Positions 1 to 8,489 of a DNA stretch of 15,340 nt are shown one piece after another. The DNA is from Candidatus Zixiibacteriota bacterium (GTDB lineage Bacteria; Zixibacteria; MSB-5A5; GN15; JAAZOE01), in the NCBI GenBank assembly GCA_012797915.1, contig JAAZOE010000097.1, positions 1 to 15,340 of the forward strand. Reading direction: 5' to 3'. Both the position numbers and the translations under genes were made by a program. The notes beneath the pieces are model-generated. The model saw nothing but the letters and a program-made list of their open reading frames with translations, had not been told where the DNA came from and made no database searches. Within the stretch, counting starts at the first letter, position 1. Every line of letters begins with the position of its first letter.

Positions 1-48
1 CGAGGCCAGCGCCACGATCGCGGCCACGGCGAAAATCAGCATTTCCAT
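1..48 (-). CDS. nuoJ: NADH-quinone oxidoreductase subunit J, N-terminal fragment
   Basis: Only the first 16 codons are present, and the gene runs off the low-coordinate edge of the window. The visible N terminus (MEMLIFAVAAIVALAS) is a hydrophobic segment, as expected for the first transmembrane helix of NuoJ, a membrane-arm subunit of complex I. The assignment rests mainly on position: nuoJ follows nuoI in the canonical nuo order and the nine genes before it are in that order. I chose the ATG at 48 because the reading frame has an in-frame TGA (the nuoI stop, 75-73) just upstream and a GAGGAT ribosome-binding site about 10 bases before it. A second in-frame ATG two codons later (42) is possible. 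Subunits K to N would be expected beyond the window. Confidence 0.8.
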   Translation of the reverse strand, partial: MEMLIFAVAAIVALAS

Positions 49-72
49 CAGGCGGCTATCCTCATTGCCATC

Positions 73-561
73 TCAATTCTGCCTCCGCACCCGCCGGTGG
101 ATGGTCTTGTACGGTTTGTCCTTGCGGGGGTGCTTCACCAGCAGGTCTTCCTTGGTATAGATGAACTTGTCCCGGTGGTCGGAAGCCAGTTCATACTCAT
201 GCCCCAGGAAAATCGCCTCCTCCGGGCAGGCCTCTTCGCAGAAGCCGCAGAAGATGCACCGGATCATGTTTATCTCGTAGACGGCGGCGTACCGTTCGCC
301 CCGTTCGTTCTCGGCCGGTTCCATGTAGATGGCGTCGGCCGGACAGGCGGCCGCGCACAGGCCGCAGCAGACGCATCGTTCGGTGCCGTCATCGTATCGT
401 TCCAGGTAGTGCAGGCCGCGATACCGGTGAGCCATTTCCGATTTGACGTACGGATATTTCTTCGTCACCGGTTTCTTGAACAGGTACCGGATGACGGTAT
501 ACAGCCCCACGGGGAGGGCCACCACCGTCGTTTTAATTATGTCCCACAGGTTTCGCCACAT
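73..561 (-). CDS. nuoI: NADH-quinone oxidoreductase subunit I (8Fe-8S ferredoxin-type subunit)
   Basis: NuoI carries the two [4Fe-4S] clusters N6a and N6b that pass electrons from the NuoG side towards cluster N2 in NuoB, at the base of the hydrophilic arm next to the membrane. The 162-residue protein has two classical CxxCxxCxxxCP motifs, at C63/C66/C69/C73 and C102/C105/C108/C112. An amphipathic/hydrophobic N terminus (about residues 8-28) fits membrane-surface anchoring. The frame is open further upstream to a TTG at 585, but that would overlap nuoH. The ATG at 561, giving MWRNLWD, matches the usual NuoI start and lies 4 bases after the nuoH stop, which suggests coupled translation because no strong Shine-Dalgarno is visible. 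Length is normal for the family. Confidence 0.95.
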   Translation of the reverse strand: MWRNLWDIIKTTVVALPVGLYTVIRYLFKKPVTKKYPYVKSEMAHRYRGLHYLERYDDGTERCVCCGLCAAACPADAIYMEPAENERGERYAAVYEINMIRCIFCGFCEEACPEEAIFLGHEYELASDHRDKFIYTKEDLLVKHPRKDKPYKTIHRRVRRQN

Positions 562-565
562 AACA

Positions 566-1558
566 TCACACGATATACATGACAATTCCCGTTACCAGCA
601 CGTTGGCCAGCGCCAGCGGGAACAGAACTTTCCATCCCAAATCCATCAGTTGGTCATACCGCAGGCGCGGAAATGTCGCCCGGAACCAGATATACATGAT
701 CATGAAGGCGATCACCTTGGCGATCAGCCACCACGGTCCCGGCAGGAACGGGCCGTTCCAGCCGCCGAAAAAGACGGTCGCGGCCACGGCCGAGACCGAC
801 AGCATGTTGGCGTACTCGCCGATCATGAACATCGAGAACCGCATCGAGGAATACTCGGTGTGGTAACCGGCCACCAGCTCCGATTCGGCCTCGGGTAGAT
901 CGAAGGGGGCGCGGTTGGTTTCGGCGACGGCGCAAATCCAGAAGATCAGGAAGGCCAGCGGATTGCGGAACACGAACCAGCGCAGGACAGTCGACTGCTG
1001 GGCCACCATCTCGTTGAGCGACAACGTCCCGGCAATCATGAGAATCGGCACCAGCGACAAGCCGTAGGCCACTTCGTACGAAATCATCTGGGCCGAACTG
1101 CGGATGCCGCCCAGAAGCGAATACTTGGAGCCGGAGGACCATCCGGCGATAGCCACGCCATACACGCCCAGCGAGGTCGTCGCCAGGATAAAGAGGATGC
1201 CGATGTTCAGGTCGGAGACGGTCAGCGGAATCTCACGGCCGAACAGGGTAATGGCCGCGCCGATCGGAATGACCGCAAACGACAGGAAACCAGGGATGAA
1301 CGCGATCATCGGAGCGACAGTCAGGAAAATCCTTTCCCCCCGGCTGGGGACGACATCTTCCTTGAAAATCAGTTTGATGCCGTCGGCGATCGGCTGAAAC
1401 AGGCCGAACGGCCCGACGTAGGTCGGTCCCATCCGGTTCTGGAAATGACCCAGCAGTTTCCGTTCCAGCCAGGTGGCATAGGCACAGCCGGTGATAACCG
1501 CCAGGAAGACGACGGCCACCTTGAGGACGATGAGAATGAGAGAGGTCAGATCAGCCAT
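566..1558 (-). CDS. nuoH: NADH-quinone oxidoreductase subunit H (membrane subunit ND1)
   Basis: NuoH (ND1) is the membrane subunit that forms the quinone-binding chamber together with NuoB and NuoD and couples quinone reduction to proton pumping. The 330-residue protein has about eight hydrophobic segments. Its hallmark loops are present: ERKLLGHFQNRMGP near residue 32, GIRSSAQMISYE in the central part, and ETNRAPFDLPEAESELVAGY with the acidic residues lining the quinone channel. It begins 2 bases after the nuoG stop, with GGATGA inside the nuoG end as the probable ribosome-binding site, and ends 4 bases before nuoI. Length and motifs are ordinary and complete, and no truncation is seen. Confidence 0.97.
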   Translation of the reverse strand: MADLTSLILIVLKVAVVFLAVITGCAYATWLERKLLGHFQNRMGPTYVGPFGLFQPIADGIKLIFKEDVVPSRGERIFLTVAPMIAFIPGFLSFAVIPIGAAITLFGREIPLTVSDLNIGILFILATTSLGVYGVAIAGWSSGSKYSLLGGIRSSAQMISYEVAYGLSLVPILMIAGTLSLNEMVAQQSTVLRWFVFRNPLAFLIFWICAVAETNRAPFDLPEAESELVAGYHTEYSSMRFSMFMIGEYANMLSVSAVAATVFFGGWNGPFLPGPWWLIAKVIAFMIMYIWFRATFPRLRYDQLMDLGWKVLFPLALANVLVTGIVMYIV

Positions 1559-1560
1559 GC

Positions 1561-4107
1561 CTATTCATCCAGTCTTTCGATTTTCACCCATCCGCCGCCG
1601 TCGCGGCTGACCAGCGTGTTGACCTCAACCGCCGCAAAATTGTTGGGAATGAAAACCACGTCCCCATCGAACTGTTCCGAAATCCTGACCGGCAGCACCA
1701 GCCGGCCGGTGGTCGATTCCACCCGCACCAGGGCGGCCTCATCCACGCCGAGGCGGGCGGCCAACGACGGCGACAGTTCCACGTACGGTTCTCTGGTAAA
1801 CCGAATGAGTGAAGGACAGTGCTCGGTCAGGTATCCGACATGATGCAGATCGTTGCCGACCAGCAGGCGGTACGGGTACCCCTCATGTCCGACCGGCGGC
1901 GCCGGTTTGACGTCGTAGAATTTATCCATCACCCGCGGCCGACGCACCCACGACGAGACCAGCCGTTCGGTTTCGTTTCTCAGGGCCGCGTCGTCGCCGG
2001 CCAGCGGTTCGCCCATCGTCTCGGCGATCTCGCGGATGATCTCGAGGCCGGTCTTGATTTCCGCTTTGGGGGGAAGTGCCCGTTGGAAGCGCTGCTGCCG
2101 TCCTTCCAAGTTGACGAACGATCCGTCCTGCTCCGCCCATCCGGCCAGCGGGAAGACGACATCGGCCTTGGCGGTGGTGGCCGTCTCGAACAGGTCGGCC
2201 ACGACCAGAAAGTCGAGCTTGTCCAGAGCCGCGTTCACGAACGGGCCATCGGGATACCGCATGGCGGGGTTGGCGCCCAAGATCATGACGGCGTCGATTT
2301 CCTCGTCGAGGATGGCCCGGAATATCTGTGAGGTATTCAGACCGGTCGAATCCGGGATCGGTTCCTTCCACGCCTCGGCCAGCCGCCCGGCCAGATCGGC
2401 CGACAACGCCGGCCGCAAGCCGACCCGCTCGGCCCCGATGGAGTCGGCGTGCGACGCCAGGATGATCGCCTTGCCGTCCGGGACTCCCAGCAGATTGGCC
2501 AGGTTGTAGAGGGCGTTGCCGATCTGATAGCGCTGAGTGGAGGCGGTCAGATAATCGCCGGCGAGGATAAACGGATTCTGCGCCGAAGCCAGTTGCCGGG
2601 CCAGAGAGCTGATTCGTTCGACCTCGATCCCGCAGATGCCGGCCGCCTCGGTCAGCGAGCTCGGAGAGAGGCGGGACTGCAATTCCATCGCCCGGCCGTC
2701 GGGGCAATTCTTGTATAATCTCTGATCGATGAGGGCGTGCAACAAAGCCACGACAAACGCCGTTTCGGTATCGGGGCGATAGATCAACTCGTCGACTGAG
2801 ATATCGGCCGACTTCGTTTCCACCGGGTTGGCGGTAAACAGCCTGGCCTTGCTCTTTCGCACCGCCTTCCGCAGGCGCAGGTTGACGATGGGATGTTCCT
2901 TGATGAAATTGGAGGCGAAGACCAGCGCGGCATCCGCTTGCTCCAATTCGGCAATCTGGAACGGCGCGGTATACAGACAGTTATACGCCTCGGTGATCTC
3001 ACCATCCTTGAGGTCGATATAATCGAGACGGTAGTCGACGGAGTTGGACCGCAGGACCGTCCGGAAGAACCGGTTGAAGAGAGCCATCGTTTCGGCCGAC
3101 TGGTTTCCGCCGGACAACCCGGCGATGCAGACCGATCCCTTCTTGTCCCGGATATCGCGGAATCGACGGGCGACCAGCTCCAGCGCCTCCGCCCAAGTCG
3201 CCGCCACCTGCCGGCCCTGCCGCTTGATCAGCGGCGACATCAACCGGTCGGGGGAATCTATGAACTGATATCCGTACCGGGCCAGGTCGCAGATCCATCC
3301 CTCGTCGACGGCATCGTTGCGGCGGGAGGTGGCCCGGAAAATTCGTCGGTGATCGTACCACAGTTTGATATTCTGGCCGTCGGCGTCATGCGGGGAAATC
3401 GAATCGGCCTGCTTGGTCAACCAGACCCGCACCTTGTAGCGCCAGTCGGTGTTGGTCAACGCCCCGACCGGGCAGATTTCCACCACGTTGCCGGAATAGA
3501 TATTGTCGACCTGCTCGCCGGGCGCCGCATCGATGACGGTATGATTGGCCCGCTGGTAGGCGCCCAGATCGTATTCGCCCGCGATTTCCTTGTTGAACCG
3601 GACGCATTTGAAACAGGTGACGCAGCGGTTCATGTTGCGGATGATCTCCGGGCCGATCCGTTTGTCGTCGAAAGTCGTCTTGGTATGTTCGTCGATGATC
3701 CGCAGTTTCGGGAAGGCAAATCGCGACTTGTCGGTGCCGTACTTGAAGGTGATATCCTGCAGGTCGCACTCTCCCCCTTTATCGCAGGTGGGGCAATCCA
3801 GCGGGTGATTGAGCAGGAGGAATTCCAGCACCCCTTTCCGGGCGGCGACAATCCGGTCGCTGGTTGTCGAGACGACCATCCCTTGGGCGACCTCGGTGGC
3901 GCAGGACACGGCCGGCTTGGGCATCTTTTCGATATCGACCAGACACATGCGGCAGGCGCCGATCGAATCCAGCTTGGGATGCCAGCAGAAGGTCGGGATA
4001 TCAATCCCGATGCTCTGAGCCGCCTCCAGGACGGTCGTCCCTTTGGGCACCGTGACCTGTCGGCCATCAATGGTCAAAGTGACTGTATTTCCGCCGTTTT
4101 CCGCCAT
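1561..4107 (-). CDS. nuoG: NADH-quinone oxidoreductase subunit G (iron-sulfur, molybdopterin-oxidoreductase fold)
   Basis: NuoG relays electrons from NuoF/E towards NuoI through several iron-sulfur clusters. The 848-residue protein starts with a ferredoxin-like domain whose [2Fe-2S] ligands (N1b) are C41, C52, C55 and C69. The His-ligated [4Fe-4S] site N5 follows (H101, C105, C108, C114), then N4 (C162, C165, C168 and C212 in EICPVGALT). The remainder is the molybdopterin-oxidoreductase-like domain that binds no cofactor in complex I. The extra cluster N7 known in Escherichia coli and Thermus NuoG appears absent: the stretch just after residue 225 (ADSISPHDADG) lacks the CxxCxxxC ligands. The start is the ATG at 4107, giving MAENGG, 5 bases after the nuoF stop. 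The frame stays open to 4722, but only as a shadow inside nuoF. Confidence 0.96.
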   Translation of the reverse strand: MAENGGNTVTLTIDGRQVTVPKGTTVLEAAQSIGIDIPTFCWHPKLDSIGACRMCLVDIEKMPKPAVSCATEVAQGMVVSTTSDRIVAARKGVLEFLLLNHPLDCPTCDKGGECDLQDITFKYGTDKSRFAFPKLRIIDEHTKTTFDDKRIGPEIIRNMNRCVTCFKCVRFNKEIAGEYDLGAYQRANHTVIDAAPGEQVDNIYSGNVVEICPVGALTNTDWRYKVRVWLTKQADSISPHDADGQNIKLWYDHRRIFRATSRRNDAVDEGWICDLARYGYQFIDSPDRLMSPLIKRQGRQVAATWAEALELVARRFRDIRDKKGSVCIAGLSGGNQSAETMALFNRFFRTVLRSNSVDYRLDYIDLKDGEITEAYNCLYTAPFQIAELEQADAALVFASNFIKEHPIVNLRLRKAVRKSKARLFTANPVETKSADISVDELIYRPDTETAFVVALLHALIDQRLYKNCPDGRAMELQSRLSPSSLTEAAGICGIEVERISSLARQLASAQNPFILAGDYLTASTQRYQIGNALYNLANLLGVPDGKAIILASHADSIGAERVGLRPALSADLAGRLAEAWKEPIPDSTGLNTSQIFRAILDEEIDAVMILGANPAMRYPDGPFVNAALDKLDFLVVADLFETATTAKADVVFPLAGWAEQDGSFVNLEGRQQRFQRALPPKAEIKTGLEIIREIAETMGEPLAGDDAALRNETERLVSSWVRRPRVMDKFYDVKPAPPVGHEGYPYRLLVGNDLHHVGYLTEHCPSLIRFTREPYVELSPSLAARLGVDEAALVRVESTTGRLVLPVRISEQFDGDVVFIPNNFAAVEVNTLVSRDGGGWVKIERLDE

Positions 4108-4112
4108 ACCGC

Positions 4113-5393
4113 TCACGCCAAAGGATAACTGGTCTTCACCAGACAGGTCTTGTGTTCTATATGGTACTCGAACTCGTTTCGGAACAGTTTGATGATCGAT
4201 TCGGTCGGCATCACCGCCGCATCCCCCAACGGACAGATGGTCCGCCCCATGATGTTGCCGCAGATATCCAGAATCAGGTCGATATCCCCGGGACGGCCGT
4301 TGCCGTCCTCGATTCGGTTGATCAACTGCTTCAGCCAGGCCGTCCCCTCGCGACAGGGGGTGCATTTGCCGCACGATTCGTGTTGATAAAAGTTGATCAG
4401 CTTCATCGCCGTCCAGACCATGCAGGCGCCGTCGTCGATGACGATGATCGCGCCGGAGCCGAGCATCGACCCGGCCTGCGCGACCGATTCGAAATCGAGC
4501 GGGGTATCGATCTGATGCGGCAGCAGCAGCGGCGTGGACGAACCGCCGGGGATGATCGCCTTCAGGGTCCGGCCATCGGGCACCCCGCCGCCGAGTTCGT
4601 TGATGATATATGACAACGGCGTGCCGAGGTCGACCTCGTAGTTGCCCGGCCGCTTGATGTTGCCCGACAGCGAGAAAATCTTGGTGCCGGGAGACTTTTC
4701 CGTGCCGTGGGAACGGAACCAATCAACGCCGCGGTTGACGATCAGGGGGACGTTGGCCAGTGTCTCGACGTTGTTGACCACGGTCGGACAGCCGTACAAC
4801 CCCTCGATCGCCGGAAACGGCGGCCGAATCCGCGACAGACCGCGGTCCCCTTCGAGGGACGACAGCAGGGCCGTTTCCTCGCCGCAGATATACGCCCCGC
4901 CGCCGGTGTGGACGACCAGGTCGAGATCGTACCCGGAGCCGAGGATGTTTTTGCCGAGGTACCCTCGGGCGTAGGCCTCCTCGACCGCCTGTTCCATCCG
5001 CGCCGCCGGGAAGACGAATTCCCCCCGGATATAGATGAAGGCCTGATGCGCCTGGATGGCGTAGGCGGCGATGATGATCCCCTCGACCACCAGATGCGGG
5101 TCGCTTTCCATCAGCACCCGGTCCTTGCAGGTTCCCGGCTCGGATTCATCGGCGTTGCAGCAGAGATATTTCGGTTTGGGAGAGGTTTTGGGGACGAAAC
5201 TCCATTTCATTCCGGCCGGGAAACCGGCCCCTCCCCGCCCGCGCAACCCGGATTTCTTGATCAGGTCGATGACGTCGTCCGGTTTGTACTCGCGGAGGAT
5301 TTTCGGCAACGCCTGGTATCCGCCGGCGGCGAGATACGTCTCTATCCGATGCTGCTGAGGATTATCGACATGGGCGAACAGGACCTTTTCCAT
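4113..5393 (-). CDS. nuoF: NADH-quinone oxidoreductase subunit F (FMN and NADH-binding)
   Basis: NuoF is the entry point of complex I: it binds NADH and FMN and holds [4Fe-4S] cluster N3. The 426-residue protein shows the FMN/NADH signatures GRGGAGFP (52-59), NADESEPGT (80-88) and GGGAYICGEETAL (164-176). The N3 ligands are C341, C344 and C347 in SCGKCTPCREG, with C387 in ICPLG. Its ATG shares one base with the nuoE stop (TGATG), a typical coupled junction. The C terminus (CLVKTSYPLA) ends 5 bases before nuoG. Presence of NuoE, F and G together shows that this complex I accepts electrons from NADH, unlike the 11-subunit ferredoxin- or F420-linked forms. Length is normal for the family. Confidence 0.97.
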   Translation of the reverse strand: MEKVLFAHVDNPQQHRIETYLAAGGYQALPKILREYKPDDVIDLIKKSGLRGRGGAGFPAGMKWSFVPKTSPKPKYLCCNADESEPGTCKDRVLMESDPHLVVEGIIIAAYAIQAHQAFIYIRGEFVFPAARMEQAVEEAYARGYLGKNILGSGYDLDLVVHTGGGAYICGEETALLSSLEGDRGLSRIRPPFPAIEGLYGCPTVVNNVETLANVPLIVNRGVDWFRSHGTEKSPGTKIFSLSGNIKRPGNYEVDLGTPLSYIINELGGGVPDGRTLKAIIPGGSSTPLLLPHQIDTPLDFESVAQAGSMLGSGAIIVIDDGACMVWTAMKLINFYQHESCGKCTPCREGTAWLKQLINRIEDGNGRPGDIDLILDICGNIMGRTICPLGDAAVMPTESIIKLFRNEFEYHIEHKTCLVKTSYPLA

Positions 5394-5884
5394 CAGCCAC
5401 CGTCCTGTCCGGCTTCGGTCCGCAGTTGGGCGATGATCTCATCGACCCGGGCGCGGGTCAGATTTTCGTAGTAGGTGTCATTGATCTGCATCATCGGCGC
5501 GGCCGAACACCCTCCCAGACATTCCACCGAAATGAGCGTAAACAGCTTGTCGGATGTGGTCTCGCCCAGCGCGATGCCGAGTTTCGATTCGATATAGGCG
5601 ATCAGGTTGTCGGCCCCGCGCAGGGAGCAGGAAATATTGTGGCACACCTGGATCAGGTATCGGCCGACTTCGTGTTTGGGGAACATGGTGTAGAACGAGG
5701 CCGCCTCGGCGATCTCGATATACGGCACGTCCATCACCCGGGCGATCTCCCGGTAAATGGCCGGGTTGAGATGCCCCACCTGCCGATAGGCGGCGGTCAG
5801 GGCCGGAAGAATCGCCGACCGGCGGGTCGGATAGCGGTCCATGCGGGCCTTGATCTGACGGATGGTGTCGCCGCTCAAAATCAT
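5393..5884 (-). CDS. nuoE: NADH-quinone oxidoreductase subunit E ([2Fe-2S], thioredoxin-like)
   Basis: NuoE (the 24-kDa-type subunit) holds the off-pathway [2Fe-2S] cluster N1a and pairs with NuoF in the NADH dehydrogenase module. The 163-residue protein has an N-terminal helical part and a thioredoxin-like ferredoxin domain. Its ligands are C81 and C86 (CHNISC) plus C122 and C126 (CLGGC), the expected spacing. The ATG at 5884 overlaps the nuoD stop by 4 bases (ATGA), and the stop shares one base with the nuoF ATG, so expression is probably tightly coupled to both neighbours. No unusual features are seen. Confidence 0.96.
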   Translation of the reverse strand: MILSGDTIRQIKARMDRYPTRRSAILPALTAAYRQVGHLNPAIYREIARVMDVPYIEIAEAASFYTMFPKHEVGRYLIQVCHNISCSLRGADNLIAYIESKLGIALGETTSDKLFTLISVECLGGCSAAPMMQINDTYYENLTRARVDEIIAQLRTEAGQDGG

Positions 5885-7056
5885 CGATCCACCTCGCCCA
5901 GAACAATATCGATGGAGCCGATGCAGGCGATGACGTCGGCCACCAGACCGCCGATCACCATCGGGTTCAGCGCCTGCAGATTGATAAACGACGGCGGCCG
6001 AACCCGCATTCGATACGGTTTCGTCCCGCCGTCGGAGACGATATAGTACCCCAGCTCGCCCTTGGGGGATTCGATGGCCTGATAATACGACCCGGCCGGG
6101 ACTTTGAACCCTTCGGTGTAAATCTTGAAATGGAAGATCAACGCTTCCATCTTGGTCAGCACGTCCGGTTTCGGCGGCGGCACCACGCCGGGGACATCGG
6201 CCCTGTACGGCCCCTCCGGCATCCCCTCCATCGCCTGTTTCATGATTTTCAGCGACTGGCGCATTTCTTCCATCCGCACCAGATACCGGTCGTAACAGTC
6301 GCCGTTGACCCCGATCGGGATGTCGAAATCGAATTTTTCGTACCCGGAATACGGGTGGGCCTTGCGCAGGTCGAATTTGACGCCGGTGGAACGGAGTAAG
6401 GGGCCGGTCACAGAAAGGTCCAAGGCCTGCTGAGCGGTCAGCTTTCCCACCCCGGTAAGCCGTTTGATCCAGATGCGGTTGTTGGACAGCAGATCTTCAT
6501 ATTCTTTCATCTTCTGCGGCAGGACGGTCAGGATCTTTTTGATCTTGCCATCCAGATCCGGCGGCAAATCATCGGCCAGACCGCCGACTCGGAAATAGGT
6601 TGACATCATCCGCTGGCCGGAGACCGCTTCGTACACGTCAAGAAGCATCTCTCGTTCGCGGAACGCATACAGCACCATCGACATCGCTCCAATATCCAGC
6701 GCATGCGTCCCCAGCCAGACCAGATGGCTGTTTAGGCGGGTTAGTTCGGTCAGCAGCACGCGGGCGAATTTGACCTTCTCCGGAACTTCTATCCCCAGCA
6801 TCTTTTCCACCGTCAGGACATACCCCAGATTGTTGGACATCGGAGCCAGGTAGTCCATCCGGTCGGTCATCGGGATGACCTTGTAATACAGCTTGTCTTC
6901 GGCGGTCTTTTCGATCCCGGTATGGAGATATCCCAGATGCGGGGTGGCCCGCAGGACTGTCTCGCCGTCCAGTTCCAGCACCACCCGCAAGACGCCGTGG
7001 GTGGCCGGGTGCTGCGGCCCCAGATTGAGAGTCATGGTCCGGGTGGCGGGACTCAT
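5881..7056 (-). CDS. nuoD: NADH-quinone oxidoreductase subunit D (49-kDa quinone-site subunit)
   Basis: NuoD is evolutionarily related to the large subunit of [NiFe] hydrogenases. With NuoB it forms the quinone-reducing site of complex I. The 391-residue protein begins with LNLGPQHPATHGVLR, which contains the beta-hairpin His implicated in quinone binding, and ends with the family-typical GSIDIVLGEVDR. The frame is open to an ATG at 7140 inside nuoC. I chose the ATG at 7056 because it places LNLGPQHPATHG close to the N terminus, has GGAG 9-12 bases upstream, and overlaps the nuoC stop by 4 bases (ATGA). nuoC and nuoD are separate genes here, not the fused form found in E. coli. No frameshift or missing motif is seen. 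Confidence 0.96.
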   Translation of the reverse strand: MSPATRTMTLNLGPQHPATHGVLRVVLELDGETVLRATPHLGYLHTGIEKTAEDKLYYKVIPMTDRMDYLAPMSNNLGYVLTVEKMLGIEVPEKVKFARVLLTELTRLNSHLVWLGTHALDIGAMSMVLYAFREREMLLDVYEAVSGQRMMSTYFRVGGLADDLPPDLDGKIKKILTVLPQKMKEYEDLLSNNRIWIKRLTGVGKLTAQQALDLSVTGPLLRSTGVKFDLRKAHPYSGYEKFDFDIPIGVNGDCYDRYLVRMEEMRQSLKIMKQAMEGMPEGPYRADVPGVVPPPKPDVLTKMEALIFHFKIYTEGFKVPAGSYYQAIESPKGELGYYIVSDGGTKPYRMRVRPPSFINLQALNPMVIGGLVADVIACIGSIDIVLGEVDR

Positions 7057-7586
7057 TTGATGATCTCCGGCGGCAAGTCCTTGTTGTGGCTGAAGTGCGG
7101 TGCCTCGTAAGTCAACGGGAAATCTTTCCGATGCGGCCAACCGTCCAAGTCTTCGGGCGTGATAATCCGCCGCAAGTCGGGACGCCCCTCGAAAACGACC
7201 CCCAGCATGTCATAGACTTCGCGCTCCAGCCAATCGGCGCCGGGATAGACCGGCTGGATCGATCGGATGGCGGGAGTGTCGGCATCGGGGATGGTTGTCC
7301 GGATGAGCACCCGGAAGTCGCCGTCGATCTTGTAGAAGTTATAGACCAGCTCGAAACGCATGTCGGGGCATCTGATCCAATCGACGCCGCAGATATCGGC
7401 CAGCAGATCGAACCCGGTCCGCGGATCTTCTTTCATGAACTCGGCCAGGTCGAAAATGATATCGGTTTTGACGAAAATGGACAGTTGATCGGCGACCTTG
7501 TCGTGGCCGGTGATGCCGTCGCCGAACTGCTCGCGCAGGGCGCCGACCAGCGCCTCTTCCTTTGGGGTCAAAGCCGTCTGTTTCAT
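7053..7586 (-). CDS. nuoC: NADH-quinone oxidoreductase subunit C (30-kDa subunit)
   Basis: NuoC is the peripheral-arm subunit of complex I that packs against NuoD. The 177-residue protein carries the 30-kDa signature in its C-terminal half (LEREVYDMLGVVFEGRPDLR, then WPHRKDFPL). The N-terminal part is divergent, as is common in the family. The frame is open upstream to 7697, inside nuoB, but that extension (rich in Arg, Asp and Cys) does not look like NuoC. The ATG at 7586, giving MKQTALTPKEE, falls 25 bases after the nuoB stop with an AGG-type ribosome-binding site about 14 bases upstream. The 25-base gap to nuoB is the largest spacing inside the operon up to nuoI. Confidence 0.95.
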   Translation of the reverse strand: MKQTALTPKEEALVGALREQFGDGITGHDKVADQLSIFVKTDIIFDLAEFMKEDPRTGFDLLADICGVDWIRCPDMRFELVYNFYKIDGDFRVLIRTTIPDADTPAIRSIQPVYPGADWLEREVYDMLGVVFEGRPDLRRIITPEDLDGWPHRKDFPLTYEAPHFSHNKDLPPEIIK

Positions 7587-7611
7587 ATCGTCACGCTGCC
7601 TAAACGGCCGA

Positions 7612-8115
7612 TCACGGCCGATCCGATTCCCGGTCGGGCCGCGGTCCTTTAATCGATTCATTTTCGATTTTCTTCTGCAATCGCACGATTCCGTCAATCA
7701 GCTGTTCCGGACGGGGCGGGCATCCGGGGATATAAATATCCACCGGGATGATCCGATCCACCCCCTGCAGGATGGCGTAGTTGTTGAATATCCCCCCACA
7801 GGAGGCGCAGGCCCCCATCGAGATGACCCATTTCGGATTGGGCATCTGGTCGTACAGCCGCTTCACCACCGGGGCCATCTTGTTCGAAACCCGTCCGGAG
7901 ACGATCATCAGGTCCGCTTGACGGGGGGAGGGCCGGGTGACCTCCATGCCGAACCGGGCCAGGTCGAAATGGGAGGCAAAAGTTGAAATCATCTCGATCG
8001 CACAGCAGGCCAGCCCGAAACCGAACGGCCAGAGCGACGACTTACGCGACCAGTTGACGATATAGTCGACCGTCGTCAGGATGACCGAATCGGGGATTTT
8101 TTCCTCTAATCCCAT
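7612..8115 (-). CDS. nuoB: NADH-quinone oxidoreductase subunit B (cluster N2 / PSST)
   Basis: NuoB holds the terminal [4Fe-4S] cluster N2 that donates electrons to quinone. The 167-residue protein contains the tandem cysteines C37-C38 (GLACCAIEM), C103 in GACASCGG and C132 in PGCPPRP, together the expected N2 ligand set. C106 is an additional nearby cysteine. FGMEVTRPSPRQADLMIVSG is also diagnostic. Its ATG lies inside the end of nuoA: the two genes overlap by 10 bases in different frames, so translation is probably coupled. The C-terminal tail after about residue 150 is charged and poorly conserved, as usual. Confidence 0.97.
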   Translation of the reverse strand: MGLEEKIPDSVILTTVDYIVNWSRKSSLWPFGFGLACCAIEMISTFASHFDLARFGMEVTRPSPRQADLMIVSGRVSNKMAPVVKRLYDQMPNPKWVISMGACASCGGIFNNYAILQGVDRIIPVDIYIPGCPPRPEQLIDGIVRLQKKIENESIKGPRPDRESDRP

Positions 8116-8462
8116 TTCAAGGCTCCGGCGCGGAGGATGTAGATGTACCCCACCAGCAGGATGGCGATGAAAACGACCATTTCGATCAACCCGAACAAGG
8201 CCAACTCGTCGTAGATGACCGCCCAGGGGTAGAGGAAGACCACTTCGATATCGAAAATGATGAACAGGATGGCGACCATGTAAAACTTGACCGAAAACCG
8301 TTCCCGGGTGTCGCCGACCGGGATGGAGCCGCTTTCATACGGTTCTCCTTTGACCTCCGATCGGGTCCGTCGCCCGAAAAAGACCGACAAGCCCCACATG
8401 GCCAGCGCGGTCGCGGCGACCAGGGCGATCAAAATGATTATGGGAAAATAGGTCTCAAACAT
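8106..8462 (-). CDS. nuoA: NADH-quinone oxidoreductase subunit A (ND3)
   Basis: NuoA (ND3) is a small membrane subunit at the junction of the peripheral and membrane arms. The 118-residue protein has three hydrophobic segments (about residues 5-30, 60-82 and 86-110). Between the first two is the conserved loop with PYESGSIPVGDTRERF. This loop is the family signature, but the cysteine found at this position in many homologues (E-C-G) is replaced by Ser (ESGS). The second helix contains the FDIEVVFLYPWAV signature. It is the first gene of the nuo operon. Its ATG lies about 20 bases downstream of the predicted transcription start, with GAGATAGGG just before it as a modest ribosome-binding site. 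Confidence 0.96.
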   Translation of the reverse strand: MFETYFPIIILIALVAATALAMWGLSVFFGRRTRSEVKGEPYESGSIPVGDTRERFSVKFYMVAILFIIFDIEVVFLYPWAVIYDELALFGLIEMVVFIAILLVGYIYILRAGALKWD

Positions 8463-8489
8463 CCCTATCTCGAAATCCTGCCGGTTTTT

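Noticed and set aside
562..585. TTG start for nuoI with an N-terminal extension
   Set aside because: It would overlap nuoH, lacks a ribosome-binding site, and adds residues not seen in the family. The ATG at 561 fits.
2893..4128. 411-residue plus-strand open frame opposite nuoG
   Set aside because: It is antisense to a well-supported gene with complete cluster motifs. Long shadows like this are common in GC-rich DNA, and its residues show no domain pattern.
4108..4722. N-terminal extension of nuoG
   Set aside because: It lies entirely within nuoF in another frame and is Arg-rich. NuoG proteins begin with the ferredoxin-like domain, which starts at the ATG at 4107.
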